Below, one piece after another: positions 51,217 through 60,784 of a DNA stretch of 64,000 nucleotides. Position numbers and translations under genes: made by a program. The stretch is from Actinacidiphila guanduensis (GTDB taxonomy: Bacteria; Actinomycetota; Actinomycetes; Streptomycetales; Streptomycetaceae). The notes below the pieces were generated by a model that made no database searches, had not been told where the DNA came from, and worked only from the letters and a program-made list of their open reading frames with translations. The DNA is taken from contig NZ_FNIE01000008.1 in NCBI RefSeq assembly GCF_900103985.1, forward strand, positions 62,001 to 126,000, read 5' to 3'. Each line of letters begins with the position of its first letter. Within the stretch, counting starts at the first letter, position 1.

Positions 51217-54090
51217 ATGGATCGTCGGAGCTTCCTGCGCGGCGGTGCCGCCGTCCTCGGCGCGGCTGTCCTGGCCGGCCGCTCGGTCACCTCGGCGTGG
51301 GGCGCCGCGGGCACCGGCCCGCGCATCGTCCTCGTCGGGGACACCTCGGGCGGCGGCCGCTACCACCCGAACCCCGCCGGGCTGAGCCGCACCCCGCTGC
51401 TGAAGCTGCCCTCGGGCAGCGTGCGCGGCACCGGCTGGCTGGCCCAGCAGCTCGCCCTGGACACCTCGGGCCTGGCCGGCCGTTACGACGAGGTCTCCCA
51501 CTTCCTCGACACCTCCACCACCGGCTGGCTCCACCCGGACCTGACCGGCTGGGAGGAGGTGCCCTACTGGCTGCGCGGGCTGACCGCCCTGGCCGGCGTC
51601 ACCGGTGACGCGGGGCTGCGGAGCAAGGCCGCGAGCTGGATCGACGGCATCCTCGCCACCCAGCAGGGCGACGGCTTCTTCGGCCCCACCTCCTTGCGCA
51701 CCCAGCTCGGCGGCGGCCCCGACTTCTGGCCGTACATGCCGCTGCTCCAGGCGCTGTGCACCTACCAGGAGTACAGCGGCGACAGCCGGATCGTGCCCTT
51801 CCTGTCGAAGTTCTTCGGCTACCAGGCGCAGTTCGGCGCCTCGGCGTTCAACCAGAGCTGGGCGGCCAGCCGTTGGGCGACCACCCTGTCCTCCGTGCAC
51901 TGGCTCTTCGCCCGCACCGGCGACAGCGGGTTGCTCGCCCTGGCCGACAAGATCCACCAGTACAGCGCCAGTTACGTGAACAACCTGCCGGTGCTGCACA
52001 ACGTCAGCCTCGCCCAGGGCTTCACCGAGCCCGCATTCGCCGCCCTGCGCGGCGACAGCTCGCTCACCCAGGCGACCTACCAGGACTACGCCGCGATCCA
52101 GGGCACCTACGGGCAGTTCAGCGGCGGCGGGTTCGCCGGCGACGAGAACGCCCGGCCCGGCTACGGCGACCCCCGCCAGGGGTTCGAGACGTGCGGCATC
52201 GTCGAGTACATGCAGAGCTTCGAGTCGATGGCCCGGATGACCGGCGACCCGAGCTGGGCCGAGGGCACCGAGACGCTCGCCTTCAACTCCCTTCCCGCCG
52301 CCATGGAACCGAACCACACGACGCTGCACTACGCCACCGCCGCCAACCAGGTGCAGCTGGACGACTACGACAAGACCCTCGGCCAGTTCGACAACGCCTT
52401 CTCCATGCAGGCGTATCTGCTCGGCGTCGACAAGTACCGCTGCTGCCCGCACAACTACGGCCAGGGCTGGGCGTACTTCACCGAGAACACCTGGCTCGCC
52501 ACCGCCGACAACGGCCTGGCCGCCATGCTCTACGGCCCCACCACCGTCACCGCCGAGGTCGCCGCCGGCACCGCGGTGACCATCACCGAGACGACCGACT
52601 ACCCCTTTTCCGACCAGGTCTCCCTGGCCCTCTCGCTTCCGGCGCCGACCGCCTTCCCGCTCTACCTGCGCCTGCCGTCCTGGTGCACCGCGCCCGCCGT
52701 GAAGGTCAACGGCCAGTCGGTGGCGGTGAGCGCGGGCTCCGGCTTCGCCGCGCTGAACCGCACCTGGGCGAACGGCGACACCGTCACCCTGTCGCTGCCG
52801 ATGCCGGTCGCCACCACCACCTGGACCGCCAACCACGACTCCCTGTCCGTCCACCGCGGCCCGCTCACCTACGCGCTGCGGATCGGCCAGAACTTCCTGC
52901 GCACCAACGACCCCTCCTCGCACTGGGCGGAGTACGAGGTCTTCCCCACCTCCGCCTGGAACTACGGCCTGGTGCCCGGCACGTTCACCCCGACCACGAC
53001 GGGCGCGAGCGGCAACCCCTTCACCCAAGGCGGCACCCCCGTCGCCCTCACGGCGCAGGCCCGGGCGATCCCCAACTGGCAGGCCGACACCCAGGACGTC
53101 GTCACCACCCTCCAGCCGAGCCCGGTCGCCTCCGCTGAACCCGTCGAGGCCGTCACCCTCGTCCCGATGGGCGCGGCCCCCTTGCGCATCACGTCCTTCC
53201 CCACCATCGGCCAGGGCACCTGGAGCTGGCAGCTGCCCGCGACGCCCACCGCCTCCTGGTGCTTCTCCGGCGACACGGTGACCGCCCTCAACAGCGCCTA
53301 CCTGCCGAGCAGCTCCTACGACCAGTCGCACCCCAGGTTCACCTGGTGGGACCACACCGGCAGCAGCGAGTGGGCGCAGTACACCTACACCTCGCCCATC
53401 ACCGCCTCCGGCGTGTCCGTGTACTGGTACGACGACATCGGCCACGGGCAGTGCCGGGTCCCGGCCTCCTGGCACGTCGAGTACCTCGACGGCGGCACCT
53501 GGCAGCAGGTCGGCGGCGCCAGTGGCTACCCGGTCGCCACCGACCGCTTCAACGCGGTCACCTTCACCCCCGTCACCACCACCGCGCTGCGGATCGTCGT
53601 CCAACTGGCCCCCGGCGTCTCGGGCGGCATCCTGCAATGGACGGTCGACGCCACCCTCGCCATCGTCCGGCCCGGCACCTGGTACCGGATCCAGAACAAG
53701 AACAGCGGCAAGGTGCTCGGCGTGGCCGGGATGTCCACCGCGGACAGCGCCGACGTGGTGCAGTTCGCCGACAACGGCACCGCCGACCACCTCTGGCAGT
53801 TCACCGACCTCGGCAACCACCGCTACACGGTCAGGAACCAGAACAGCGGCCTGCTGCTCGCCGTCAACGCCATGTCCACCGCCAACAGCGCGCAGGTGCA
53901 GCAGTACCACGACAACGGGACCGCCGATCACTACTGGCGGCTGATCGACAACGGCGACGGCTGGTACCGCATCCGCAACGGCAACAGCGGCCTGGTGCTC
54001 GGCGTGGACGGCATGTCCACCGCCGACAGCGCGCGCGTCGTCCAGTACGAGGACAACCGCACCGCCGACCATCTGTGGCGCTTCCTGTAG
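51217..54090 (+). CDS. Tat-exported GH127 beta-L-arabinofuranosidase with ricin-type lectin
   Basis: 957-residue secreted enzyme predicted to release beta-L-arabinofuranose. ATG 51217 gives a twin-arginine signal (MDRRSFLRGGAAVLGA). The (alpha/alpha)6 barrel and beta domains of GH127/DUF1680 follow. The zinc-thiolate active site is complete: E324 and C326 in FETCG, and C409-C410 in CCPHNYG, matching E338, C340, C417, C418 of HypBA1, so C409 is the likely nucleophile. The C-terminus (about 820-957) is a three-fold ricin-like lectin with repeating YRI(Q/R)N-NSG-VLGV-GMSTADSA-VVQ-DN-TADHLW motifs. GH54 follows after 66 bp; both act on arabinofuranosides and may be co-transcribed. Confidence 0.9.
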   Translation: MDRRSFLRGGAAVLGAAVLAGRSVTSAWGAAGTGPRIVLVGDTSGGGRYHPNPAGLSRTPLLKLPSGSVRGTGWLAQQLALDTSGLAGRYDEVSHFLDTSTTGWLHPDLTGWEEVPYWLRGLTALAGVTGDAGLRSKAASWIDGILATQQGDGFFGPTSLRTQLGGGPDFWPYMPLLQALCTYQEYSGDSRIVPFLSKFFGYQAQFGASAFNQSWAASRWATTLSSVHWLFARTGDSGLLALADKIHQYSASYVNNLPVLHNVSLAQGFTEPAFAALRGDSSLTQATYQDYAAIQGTYGQFSGGGFAGDENARPGYGDPRQGFETCGIVEYMQSFESMARMTGDPSWAEGTETLAFNSLPAAMEPNHTTLHYATAANQVQLDDYDKTLGQFDNAFSMQAYLLGVDKYRCCPHNYGQGWAYFTENTWLATADNGLAAMLYGPTTVTAEVAAGTAVTITETTDYPFSDQVSLALSLPAPTAFPLYLRLPSWCTAPAVKVNGQSVAVSAGSGFAALNRTWANGDTVTLSLPMPVATTTWTANHDSLSVHRGPLTYALRIGQNFLRTNDPSSHWAEYEVFPTSAWNYGLVPGTFTPTTTGASGNPFTQGGTPVALTAQARAIPNWQADTQDVVTTLQPSPVASAEPVEAVTLVPMGAAPLRITSFPTIGQGTWSWQLPATPTASWCFSGDTVTALNSAYLPSSSYDQSHPRFTWWDHTGSSEWAQYTYTSPITASGVSVYWYDDIGHGQCRVPASWHVEYLDGGTWQQVGGASGYPVATDRFNAVTFTPVTTTALRIVVQLAPGVSGGILQWTVDATLAIVRPGTWYRIQNKNSGKVLGVAGMSTADSADVVQFADNGTADHLWQFTDLGNHRYTVRNQNSGLLLAVNAMSTANSAQVQQYHDNGTADHYWRLIDNGDGWYRIRNGNSGLVLGVDGMSTADSARVVQYEDNRTADHLWRFL

Positions 54091-54156
54091 GTCCGCCGGG
54101 CCCGCGCCCACCGAAGAGGGCACCACCTCCCACCCCCGCCACCGAGGAGTTCACGC

Positions 54157-56070
54157 ATGCGCAGAAGAAGACGCCACGGGCTCGCCGTGGCCGCCCGAAC
54201 CGGTCCGCGCCGCCTGCCCCGGCCGCTGGCCGCCCTGCTCGCCTCCCCGCTGCGGGCGCTGTCGTCGGCCCTCGCCGCCCTGGTGCTGGTGCTCGGCGCC
54301 CTCGTCGCCCTGCCGGGAAGCTCCCAGGCGGCCGGCTCGCTGCCCTGCGACATCTACGCGGCCGCCGGCACGCCCTGCGTGGCCGCGCACAGCACGACCC
54401 GGGCGCTGTTCTCGGCGTACGACGGCCCCCTCTACCAGGTCACCCGCGCCTCCGACGGCGCCAAGAGCGACATCGGCCTGCTGTCGGCCGGCGGTTACGC
54501 CGACGCCCAGCAGCAGGACGAGTTCTGCGCGGGCACCACGTGCCGGATCAGCAAGGTGTACGACCAGACCTCGCGCCACAACGACCTGCTGCCCGGTCCG
54601 GCCGGTACCGCGGGCGGTGCGGACCGCGGCGCGGACGCGAGCGAGCTGTCGGTGACGGCCGGCGGCCACAAGGTCTACGGGATCTGGATCTCCCCGGGCG
54701 TCGGCTACCGGTACACCGGTGCGGCCTCGGGCGTCGCCGTCCACGGCCAGCCCGAGGGCGTCTACATGGTCGCCAGCGGCACCCACGTGGGGTCGGACTG
54801 CTGCTTCGACTACGGCAACGCCGAGAGCACGCCGTCCGACACGGGCAACGGCCACATGGACGCGGTCAGCATCGCCACCACGTGCTACTTCCAGCCGTGC
54901 ACGGGCTCGGGCCCCTGGGTCGAGGCCGACATGGAGAACGGCATGTTCCAGGGGAACAACGGCTCCAACACCGCCAACGCGGGCAACAGCAGTACCTATG
55001 TGACGGCGGTGCTGAAGAACAACGGGCAGACCACGTACGCCATCAAGGGCGGCAACTCCCAGTCGGGGGGACTGAGTACGTGGTGGAACGGGTCGCTGCC
55101 GACCAGAGGCGGCTACATGCCGATGCAGCAGGAGGGCGGCATCATCCTGGGCACCGGCGGTGACAACAGCAACCGCAACATGGGCACCTTCTTCGAGGGC
55201 GCCATGGTCGCCGGCTACCCGACCGACGCCGCGGAGAACGCCGTGCAGGCCAATGTCGTCTCGGTCGGCTACAGCGGCGAGACCAACGTGCCCAACGGCC
55301 CGCAGGGCACCATCACCGGCCCCGGCGGCCAGTGCGTGGACGTCGCCGCGGACGACACGGGCGTCAACCTGGCCGCGGTGCAGCTGTGGAACTGCCAGTC
55401 CTACGCCGAGGACCAGCACTGGACCCACAACGCCAACGGCTCGCTGAGCACCATCGGCCGCTGCCTGGACATCAACGGCAACGGCACCGCGGCCGGCACC
55501 CAGGTGGAGCTGTACGACTGCAACGGGGTGGGCGGTCAGAAGTGGGTGCAGCAGGCGGACGGTTCGCTGCTCAACCCGCAGTCCGGGCGCTGCCTGGACT
55601 CCCCGAGCGGCGCCACCGCCAACGGCACCCGGTTGCAGATCTGGGACTGCAACGGCTCCGCCGCCCAGAAGTTCGCGGTCAACGGCGGCGGCCCCGTGGC
55701 CGCTCCCGGCGGCCAGTGCCTGGACGTGGCGTCCGACGACACCGGCGGCGACGGCGCCGCCGTGCAGCTGTGGGGCTGCCAGAGCTGGGCGGTCGACCAG
55801 CACTGGTTCCACCAGAGCGACCAGTCGCTCAAGACGCTCGGCCGCTGCCTGGACATCAACGGCAACGGCACCGCGGCCGGCACCCAGGTCGAGTTGTGGG
55901 ACTGCAACGGGGTGGGCGGTCAGAAGTGGGTGCAGCAGGCGGACGGTTCGCTGCTCAACCCGCAGTCCGGACGCTGCCTCGACGCACCGAACGGCGTGAC
56001 CGCGAACGGCACCCGGTTGCAGATCTGGGACTGCAACGGCTCCGCGGCCCAGAAGTTCGCACTGAGCTGA
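54157..56070 (+). CDS. Secreted GH54 alpha-L-arabinofuranosidase with two ricin-type lectins
   Basis: 637-residue secreted enzyme that should remove alpha-L-arabinofuranosyl side chains. A long basic signal region (about 1-58, ALPGSSQAA) leads into the GH54 catalytic domain (about 59-380), recognised from LPCDIYAAAGTPCVAAHSTTRALFSAYDGPLYQV, VYDQTSRHNDLLPGP, EADMENGMFQG and GTGGDNSN. E in the ENGMF segment and D in the GGDNS segment are the likely nucleophile and acid/base by comparison with the Aspergillus enzyme. Instead of the usual arabinose-binding CBM42 it carries two ricin B-type lectins (about 385-505 and 512-637) that are nearly identical copies. ATG 54157 has GAGGAG 7 bases upstream. 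Confidence 0.88.
   Translation: MRRRRRHGLAVAARTGPRRLPRPLAALLASPLRALSSALAALVLVLGALVALPGSSQAAGSLPCDIYAAAGTPCVAAHSTTRALFSAYDGPLYQVTRASDGAKSDIGLLSAGGYADAQQQDEFCAGTTCRISKVYDQTSRHNDLLPGPAGTAGGADRGADASELSVTAGGHKVYGIWISPGVGYRYTGAASGVAVHGQPEGVYMVASGTHVGSDCCFDYGNAESTPSDTGNGHMDAVSIATTCYFQPCTGSGPWVEADMENGMFQGNNGSNTANAGNSSTYVTAVLKNNGQTTYAIKGGNSQSGGLSTWWNGSLPTRGGYMPMQQEGGIILGTGGDNSNRNMGTFFEGAMVAGYPTDAAENAVQANVVSVGYSGETNVPNGPQGTITGPGGQCVDVAADDTGVNLAAVQLWNCQSYAEDQHWTHNANGSLSTIGRCLDINGNGTAAGTQVELYDCNGVGGQKWVQQADGSLLNPQSGRCLDSPSGATANGTRLQIWDCNGSAAQKFAVNGGGPVAAPGGQCLDVASDDTGGDGAAVQLWGCQSWAVDQHWFHQSDQSLKTLGRCLDINGNGTAAGTQVELWDCNGVGGQKWVQQADGSLLNPQSGRCLDAPNGVTANGTRLQIWDCNGSAAQKFALS
55454..56060 (+). repeat. Internal 223-bp direct duplication, period 384 bp
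   Basis: 55454-55676 and 55838-56060 are almost identical copies inside the GH54 gene (128-codon offset), including long exact runs such as the stretch coding for GVGGQKWVQQADGSLLNPQSG. Recent duplication or gene conversion of a lectin module. Confidence 0.85.
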
Positions 56071-56123
56071 GCCGCGTGGCGCGTATCGGCTGATCCGGAG
56101 GCCACCGTCCGGCAAGCCGGCAG

Positions 56124-56172
56124 GAGCCGGGACGGGCCGGGGGAGTGAGCACCCCCCGGCCCGGTCCGGCTC
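56124..56172. terminator. Shared terminator of GH54 and the amidase gene
   Basis: GAGCCGGGACGGGCCGGGGG pairs with CCCCCGGCCCGGTCCGGCTC with only one or two mismatches around an 8-base loop; its right edge touches the amidase stop codon. Confidence 0.8.
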
Positions 56173-57307
56173 AGTGGCGGGCGAACGCCTCGCGCACCGA
56201 ACCGCCCACCACCGCGCACCACGTGCTCAGGTCCACCTTGCCGTCGGGCACCAGGCCGTGCAGGCGCTGCATGCTCTGCACGGCCTTCATCGTCGCGTGG
56301 TCGTAGGCGCCGCTGACCGCGACATCGGCGTAGCCCTTGCGGGAGAGCATGAACTGCAGGGCCTGGACCGGCAGTCCCTCGGCGTCCTTGCCCAGCGGCG
56401 GCGCCAGCGCCTCCCAGGTGGCCTGGTCGAAGGTGCAGTCCTGGGTGACCGGGATGCCGTTGGCGGTCTGGAAGTCGGCGACGATCGGGTTCATGTCGGT
56501 GCCGAAGACGCCGTCGATCGCCAGGTCGGTGTAGCCGGCGTTGTTGAGCAGGTACTGCGCCACCTCGACCACGGGGCCGTCCACGAAGCGCCAGATGTCG
56601 GGCCAGCGCCGGTCCGGCGCCGCCGAGAGCGGTGTGCCCATGGCCCGGCGCACCAGGCCCCGCACCATCGGGAACTCGGCGTAGAAGGCGATCCCCGGGC
56701 AGTCGGTGGTGTAGAAGTCCCAGTGCCCGAAGATGTCCCACGCCTTCAGGTCGAACTTCTCGCACACCGCCACGCACAGCGTCACCAGGGAGTCCAGCAG
56801 CGCGGGCGGCGGGGTCTCGGTGATGTAGGTGCCCTCGTTCTCGATGCCGATGGCGTTGCCGTTCTCACCCGGGCAGTGGGCGGCTATCACCTGGTGCTCG
56901 CCGGCCACCAGCGTCTCCAGGCTGCGGTGCCGGCCCTCCAGCACGTAGCCGCCGCGGCTCACCGTGAAGTGCTGGCCGGTGTCGGCCCACCCGTTGGTGT
57001 CCATGTGCAGGTTCTGACAGTCCCTGGCCAGTTGGAGCGCGTGGTCGCGCGAGTAGTCGGTGACGTTCGGGAAGGCCATGTGGTGCAGGATGATCTTGTT
57101 GGTGGTGTTGCCCGTGATCTGGATCGTGCTGGACGGCGGCCGCGCGCCCCAGGTGTCGCAGTCGATGATCCACGGGAACTCCGGCGCCGGCGTCGCGCCG
57201 GCGGCGTCCGGGAAGGCCAGCTCGGCGCCCACCACCGCGGCCACCGCCGTACCCAGACCCGCCTTGAAGAGCGTGCGCCGGTCGACCTCGTGCTCGTGTG
57301 TGCCCAT
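56171..57307 (-). CDS. Tat-exported N-acetylmuramoyl-L-alanine amidase with peptidoglycan-binding domains
   Basis: 378-residue secreted peptidoglycan hydrolase. The twin-arginine signal DRRTLFKAGLGTAVAAVVG (9-27) is followed by an amidase_2/PGRP domain (about 45-215). Zinc ligands are visible: the first His in KIILHHM, H in FGHWDF and C in TTDCPG; AAHCPGEN lies in the core. Two peptidoglycan-binding-like repeats follow (about 235-300 and 305-370), with VAQYLLNNAGYTDLAIDGVFG and LQFMLSRKGYADVAVSGAYD. It cleaves the amide between muramic acid and L-Ala. ATG 57307 has GGGAGAG just upstream. The gene is divergent from gltD. Confidence 0.9.
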   Translation of the reverse strand: MGTHEHEVDRRTLFKAGLGTAVAAVVGAELAFPDAAGATPAPEFPWIIDCDTWGARPPSSTIQITGNTTNKIILHHMAFPNVTDYSRDHALQLARDCQNLHMDTNGWADTGQHFTVSRGGYVLEGRHRSLETLVAGEHQVIAAHCPGENGNAIGIENEGTYITETPPPALLDSLVTLCVAVCEKFDLKAWDIFGHWDFYTTDCPGIAFYAEFPMVRGLVRRAMGTPLSAAPDRRWPDIWRFVDGPVVEVAQYLLNNAGYTDLAIDGVFGTDMNPIVADFQTANGIPVTQDCTFDQATWEALAPPLGKDAEGLPVQALQFMLSRKGYADVAVSGAYDHATMKAVQSMQRLHGLVPDGKVDLSTWCAVVGGSVREAFARH

Positions 57308-57572
57308 GCACTCTCCCGCAGGACGTGGCAGCTTCTTCCAGCTGCCGATGGCCTCTGGAGGATATTTCCCCGGCTGACGCGGTGCCAGGACTCCGGCGGT
57401 TACATCTGACCGACGGCCAACTTCCTTTGCGGTCGGCCCGATCGGGACCTCCTGTTGCTCCCGTATGCGCAGCGTCCGACCATGACGACCCTGTGTGACG
57501 ATGCGACCGAAAGCTGCGCATCGGTCGTAACCTGGACAAAAGGTCAGCGCACACCTGCCCCCGGAGACGGTC
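57308..57572. other. Divergent leader region of the amidase and gltD-like genes
   Basis: On the minus strand a perfect hairpin GGCAGC-TGGAAGAA-GCTGCC (57327-57346) lies 20 bases before the amidase start. The sequence before it (GCCGGAGTCC, then CCGGGGAAAT, then ATCGGC) resembles the 5' half of ydaO-type c-di-AMP riboswitches, but the conserved 3' half is missing, so I do not call a riboswitch. Confidence 0.3.
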
Positions 57573-59072
<1,500 letters not shown>

Positions 59073-59616
59073 GGCCGCCCCCTCCGGGGGCCTACGGGGA
59101 ACGCGCCGGCCCCAGCGCAGCCACGCCCGAGCGCCGGCCGCCGCGGACCCCGCCCGCGCCGCCCCGCGCCCCGCCCCGCGTGGACGCCCACCCGCCGGTC
59201 GGTGGGCTGCACGGCCGTGCGGCGCGTGCCCTCCAGGGCTCGTCGCCGGCCGGCGGCCGGCGTGGGGGCATGGCTGCCGCGGCGGCCATCGGCAGCGATA
59301 GTCCCGGCATGGCCGCCCGGCCGGGGGGCCTGCGCGTCGTGCGGCCCCGAATCCGTGCATGCGTCGCCGCGGGCCTCCACTCCCGTCCGGCCGGGCACGG
59401 GCCGCTGCGCGTCCGGGCCCCCCGTCCGGCCCGCGCCGCGGCCTCCGCGCCGCCCCGCGCAGCGGGCGGTACCGTCTCGGCGTAAGGGCTGGGCCATCCC
59501 GTCGGCGCTGGTCACCCCGGTGGCCGCCTTTCGCGGGCCGGTGCGGCGCGGCGCGCGGTATCCAGGCAGGGAGCGCCGTTGTCTGGCGTGAGCCCCCCAC
59601 GCCCAGGAGGCATCCC
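59073..59616. other. 544-bp gene-free gap before the hydrogenase operon
   Basis: Very GC-rich and without a convincing gene. A short hairpin (CCCCC-TCC-GGGGG within 59074-59094) follows the gltD stop. Just before the operon, AGGAGG (59605-59610) is a perfect ribosome-binding site for hhyS. I cannot place a promoter with confidence. Confidence 0.4.
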
Positions 59617-60699
59617 ATGACGGATGCGAGCCCTTCCGCCACCCAGGAGCACCCCGCGAGTCCCGCCGCCGACGAGGCGCCCATCCACGTGCTGTGGATC
59701 AACGCGGGCCTCAGCTGCGACGGCGACTCGGTGTCGCTGACCGCCGCCACCCTGCCCAGCATCGAGGAGATCGTCCTGCAGGGCCTGCCCGGCCTGCCCA
59801 AGATCGCCGTCCACTGGCCGCTGATCGACTTCGAGTGCGGCCCGGTGCAGGGCGCCGACGCCTTCATCGAGTGGTTCTTCAAGGCCGACCGGGGCGAGAT
59901 CGAGCCGTTCGTGCTGGTCGTCGAGGGGTCGATCCCCAACGAGGCGATCAAGGCCGAGGGCTACTGGTGCGGCTTCGGCGACGACCCCGAGACGGGCCAG
60001 CCCATCACCACCAGCGAGTGGATCGACCGGCTGGCCCCCAAGGCGCTGGCCGTCGTCGCCATCGGCACCTGCGCCACCTACGGCGGCATCCACGCCATGG
60101 AGGGCAACCCGACCGGCGCCATGGGCGTGCCGGACTACCTCGGCTGGGACTGGACCTCCAAGGCCGGCATCCCGATCGTGTGCGTGCCGGGCTGCCCGAT
60201 CCAGCCGGACAACTTCGCCGAGACCCTCACCTACCTGCTCTACCAGGCCGCCGGCTCCGCGCCGATGATCCCGCTGGACGACAAGCTCCGCCCGACCTGG
60301 CTGTTCGGCGCCACCGTGCACGAGGGCTGCGACCGGGCCGGCTACTACGAGCAGGGCGAGTTCGCCGCCGCCTACGACTCCCCGAAGTGCCTGGTCAAGC
60401 TGGGCTGCTGGGGCCCGGTGGTGAAGTGCAACGTGCCCAAGCGCGGCTGGATGGACGGCATCGGCGGCTGCCCCAACGTCGGCGGCATCTGCATCGCCTG
60501 CACCATGCCCGGCTTCCCCGACAAGTTCATGCCGTTCATGGACGAGCCGCCCGGCGGCAAGGTGTCCAGCTCGGCCAGCGGCCTGTACGGCGCGGCCATC
60601 CGCCGGCTGCGCGGCATCACGATGAAGACGGTCGACAAGGAGCCCAAGTGGCGCCACGGCGGCCGCGAGCTGACCACCGGCTACTCCCGCCCCTGGTAG
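59617..60699 (+). CDS. hhyS: [NiFe] hydrogenase small subunit, group 1h/5 (actinobacterial high-affinity type)
   Basis: 360-residue iron-sulfur subunit of a hydrogenase that oxidises trace H2, as known for Streptomyces spores. It lacks a signal peptide and a membrane anchor. The proximal cluster motif is LSCDGDS: C34 is kept but the second ligand position is D37 rather than Cys, the hallmark of the oxygen-insensitive actinobacterial type whose proximal cluster has three Cys and one Asp. Further cluster cysteines lie in IGTCATYGG, VPGCPIQP, VHEGCDRAG, CLVKLGCWGPVVKC and GGCPNVGGICIACTMPGF. The ATG at 59617 has AGGAGG 6 bases upstream. First gene of an operon with hhyL. Confidence 0.94.
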   Translation: MTDASPSATQEHPASPAADEAPIHVLWINAGLSCDGDSVSLTAATLPSIEEIVLQGLPGLPKIAVHWPLIDFECGPVQGADAFIEWFFKADRGEIEPFVLVVEGSIPNEAIKAEGYWCGFGDDPETGQPITTSEWIDRLAPKALAVVAIGTCATYGGIHAMEGNPTGAMGVPDYLGWDWTSKAGIPIVCVPGCPIQPDNFAETLTYLLYQAAGSAPMIPLDDKLRPTWLFGATVHEGCDRAGYYEQGEFAAAYDSPKCLVKLGCWGPVVKCNVPKRGWMDGIGGCPNVGGICIACTMPGFPDKFMPFMDEPPGGKVSSSASGLYGAAIRRLRGITMKTVDKEPKWRHGGRELTTGYSRPW

Positions 60700-60784
60700 C
60701 TGCCCGGCAGCGGCCCGCGGCCGCCCCAGCAGCACCTGCGGACCCCCCACCCGAGACACATGACGAAGGGCAACGGCACCGACG

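Noticed and set aside
51067-54126. Minus-strand open frame of about 1,000 codons over the GH127 gene
   Set aside because: The same GC-frame artefact; the opposite strand holds a full GH127 enzyme with active-site residues.
57308-57572. Complete c-di-AMP (ydaO) riboswitch
   Set aside because: Only the 5' half resembles the consensus; too few bases remain before the amidase start for the 3' half.
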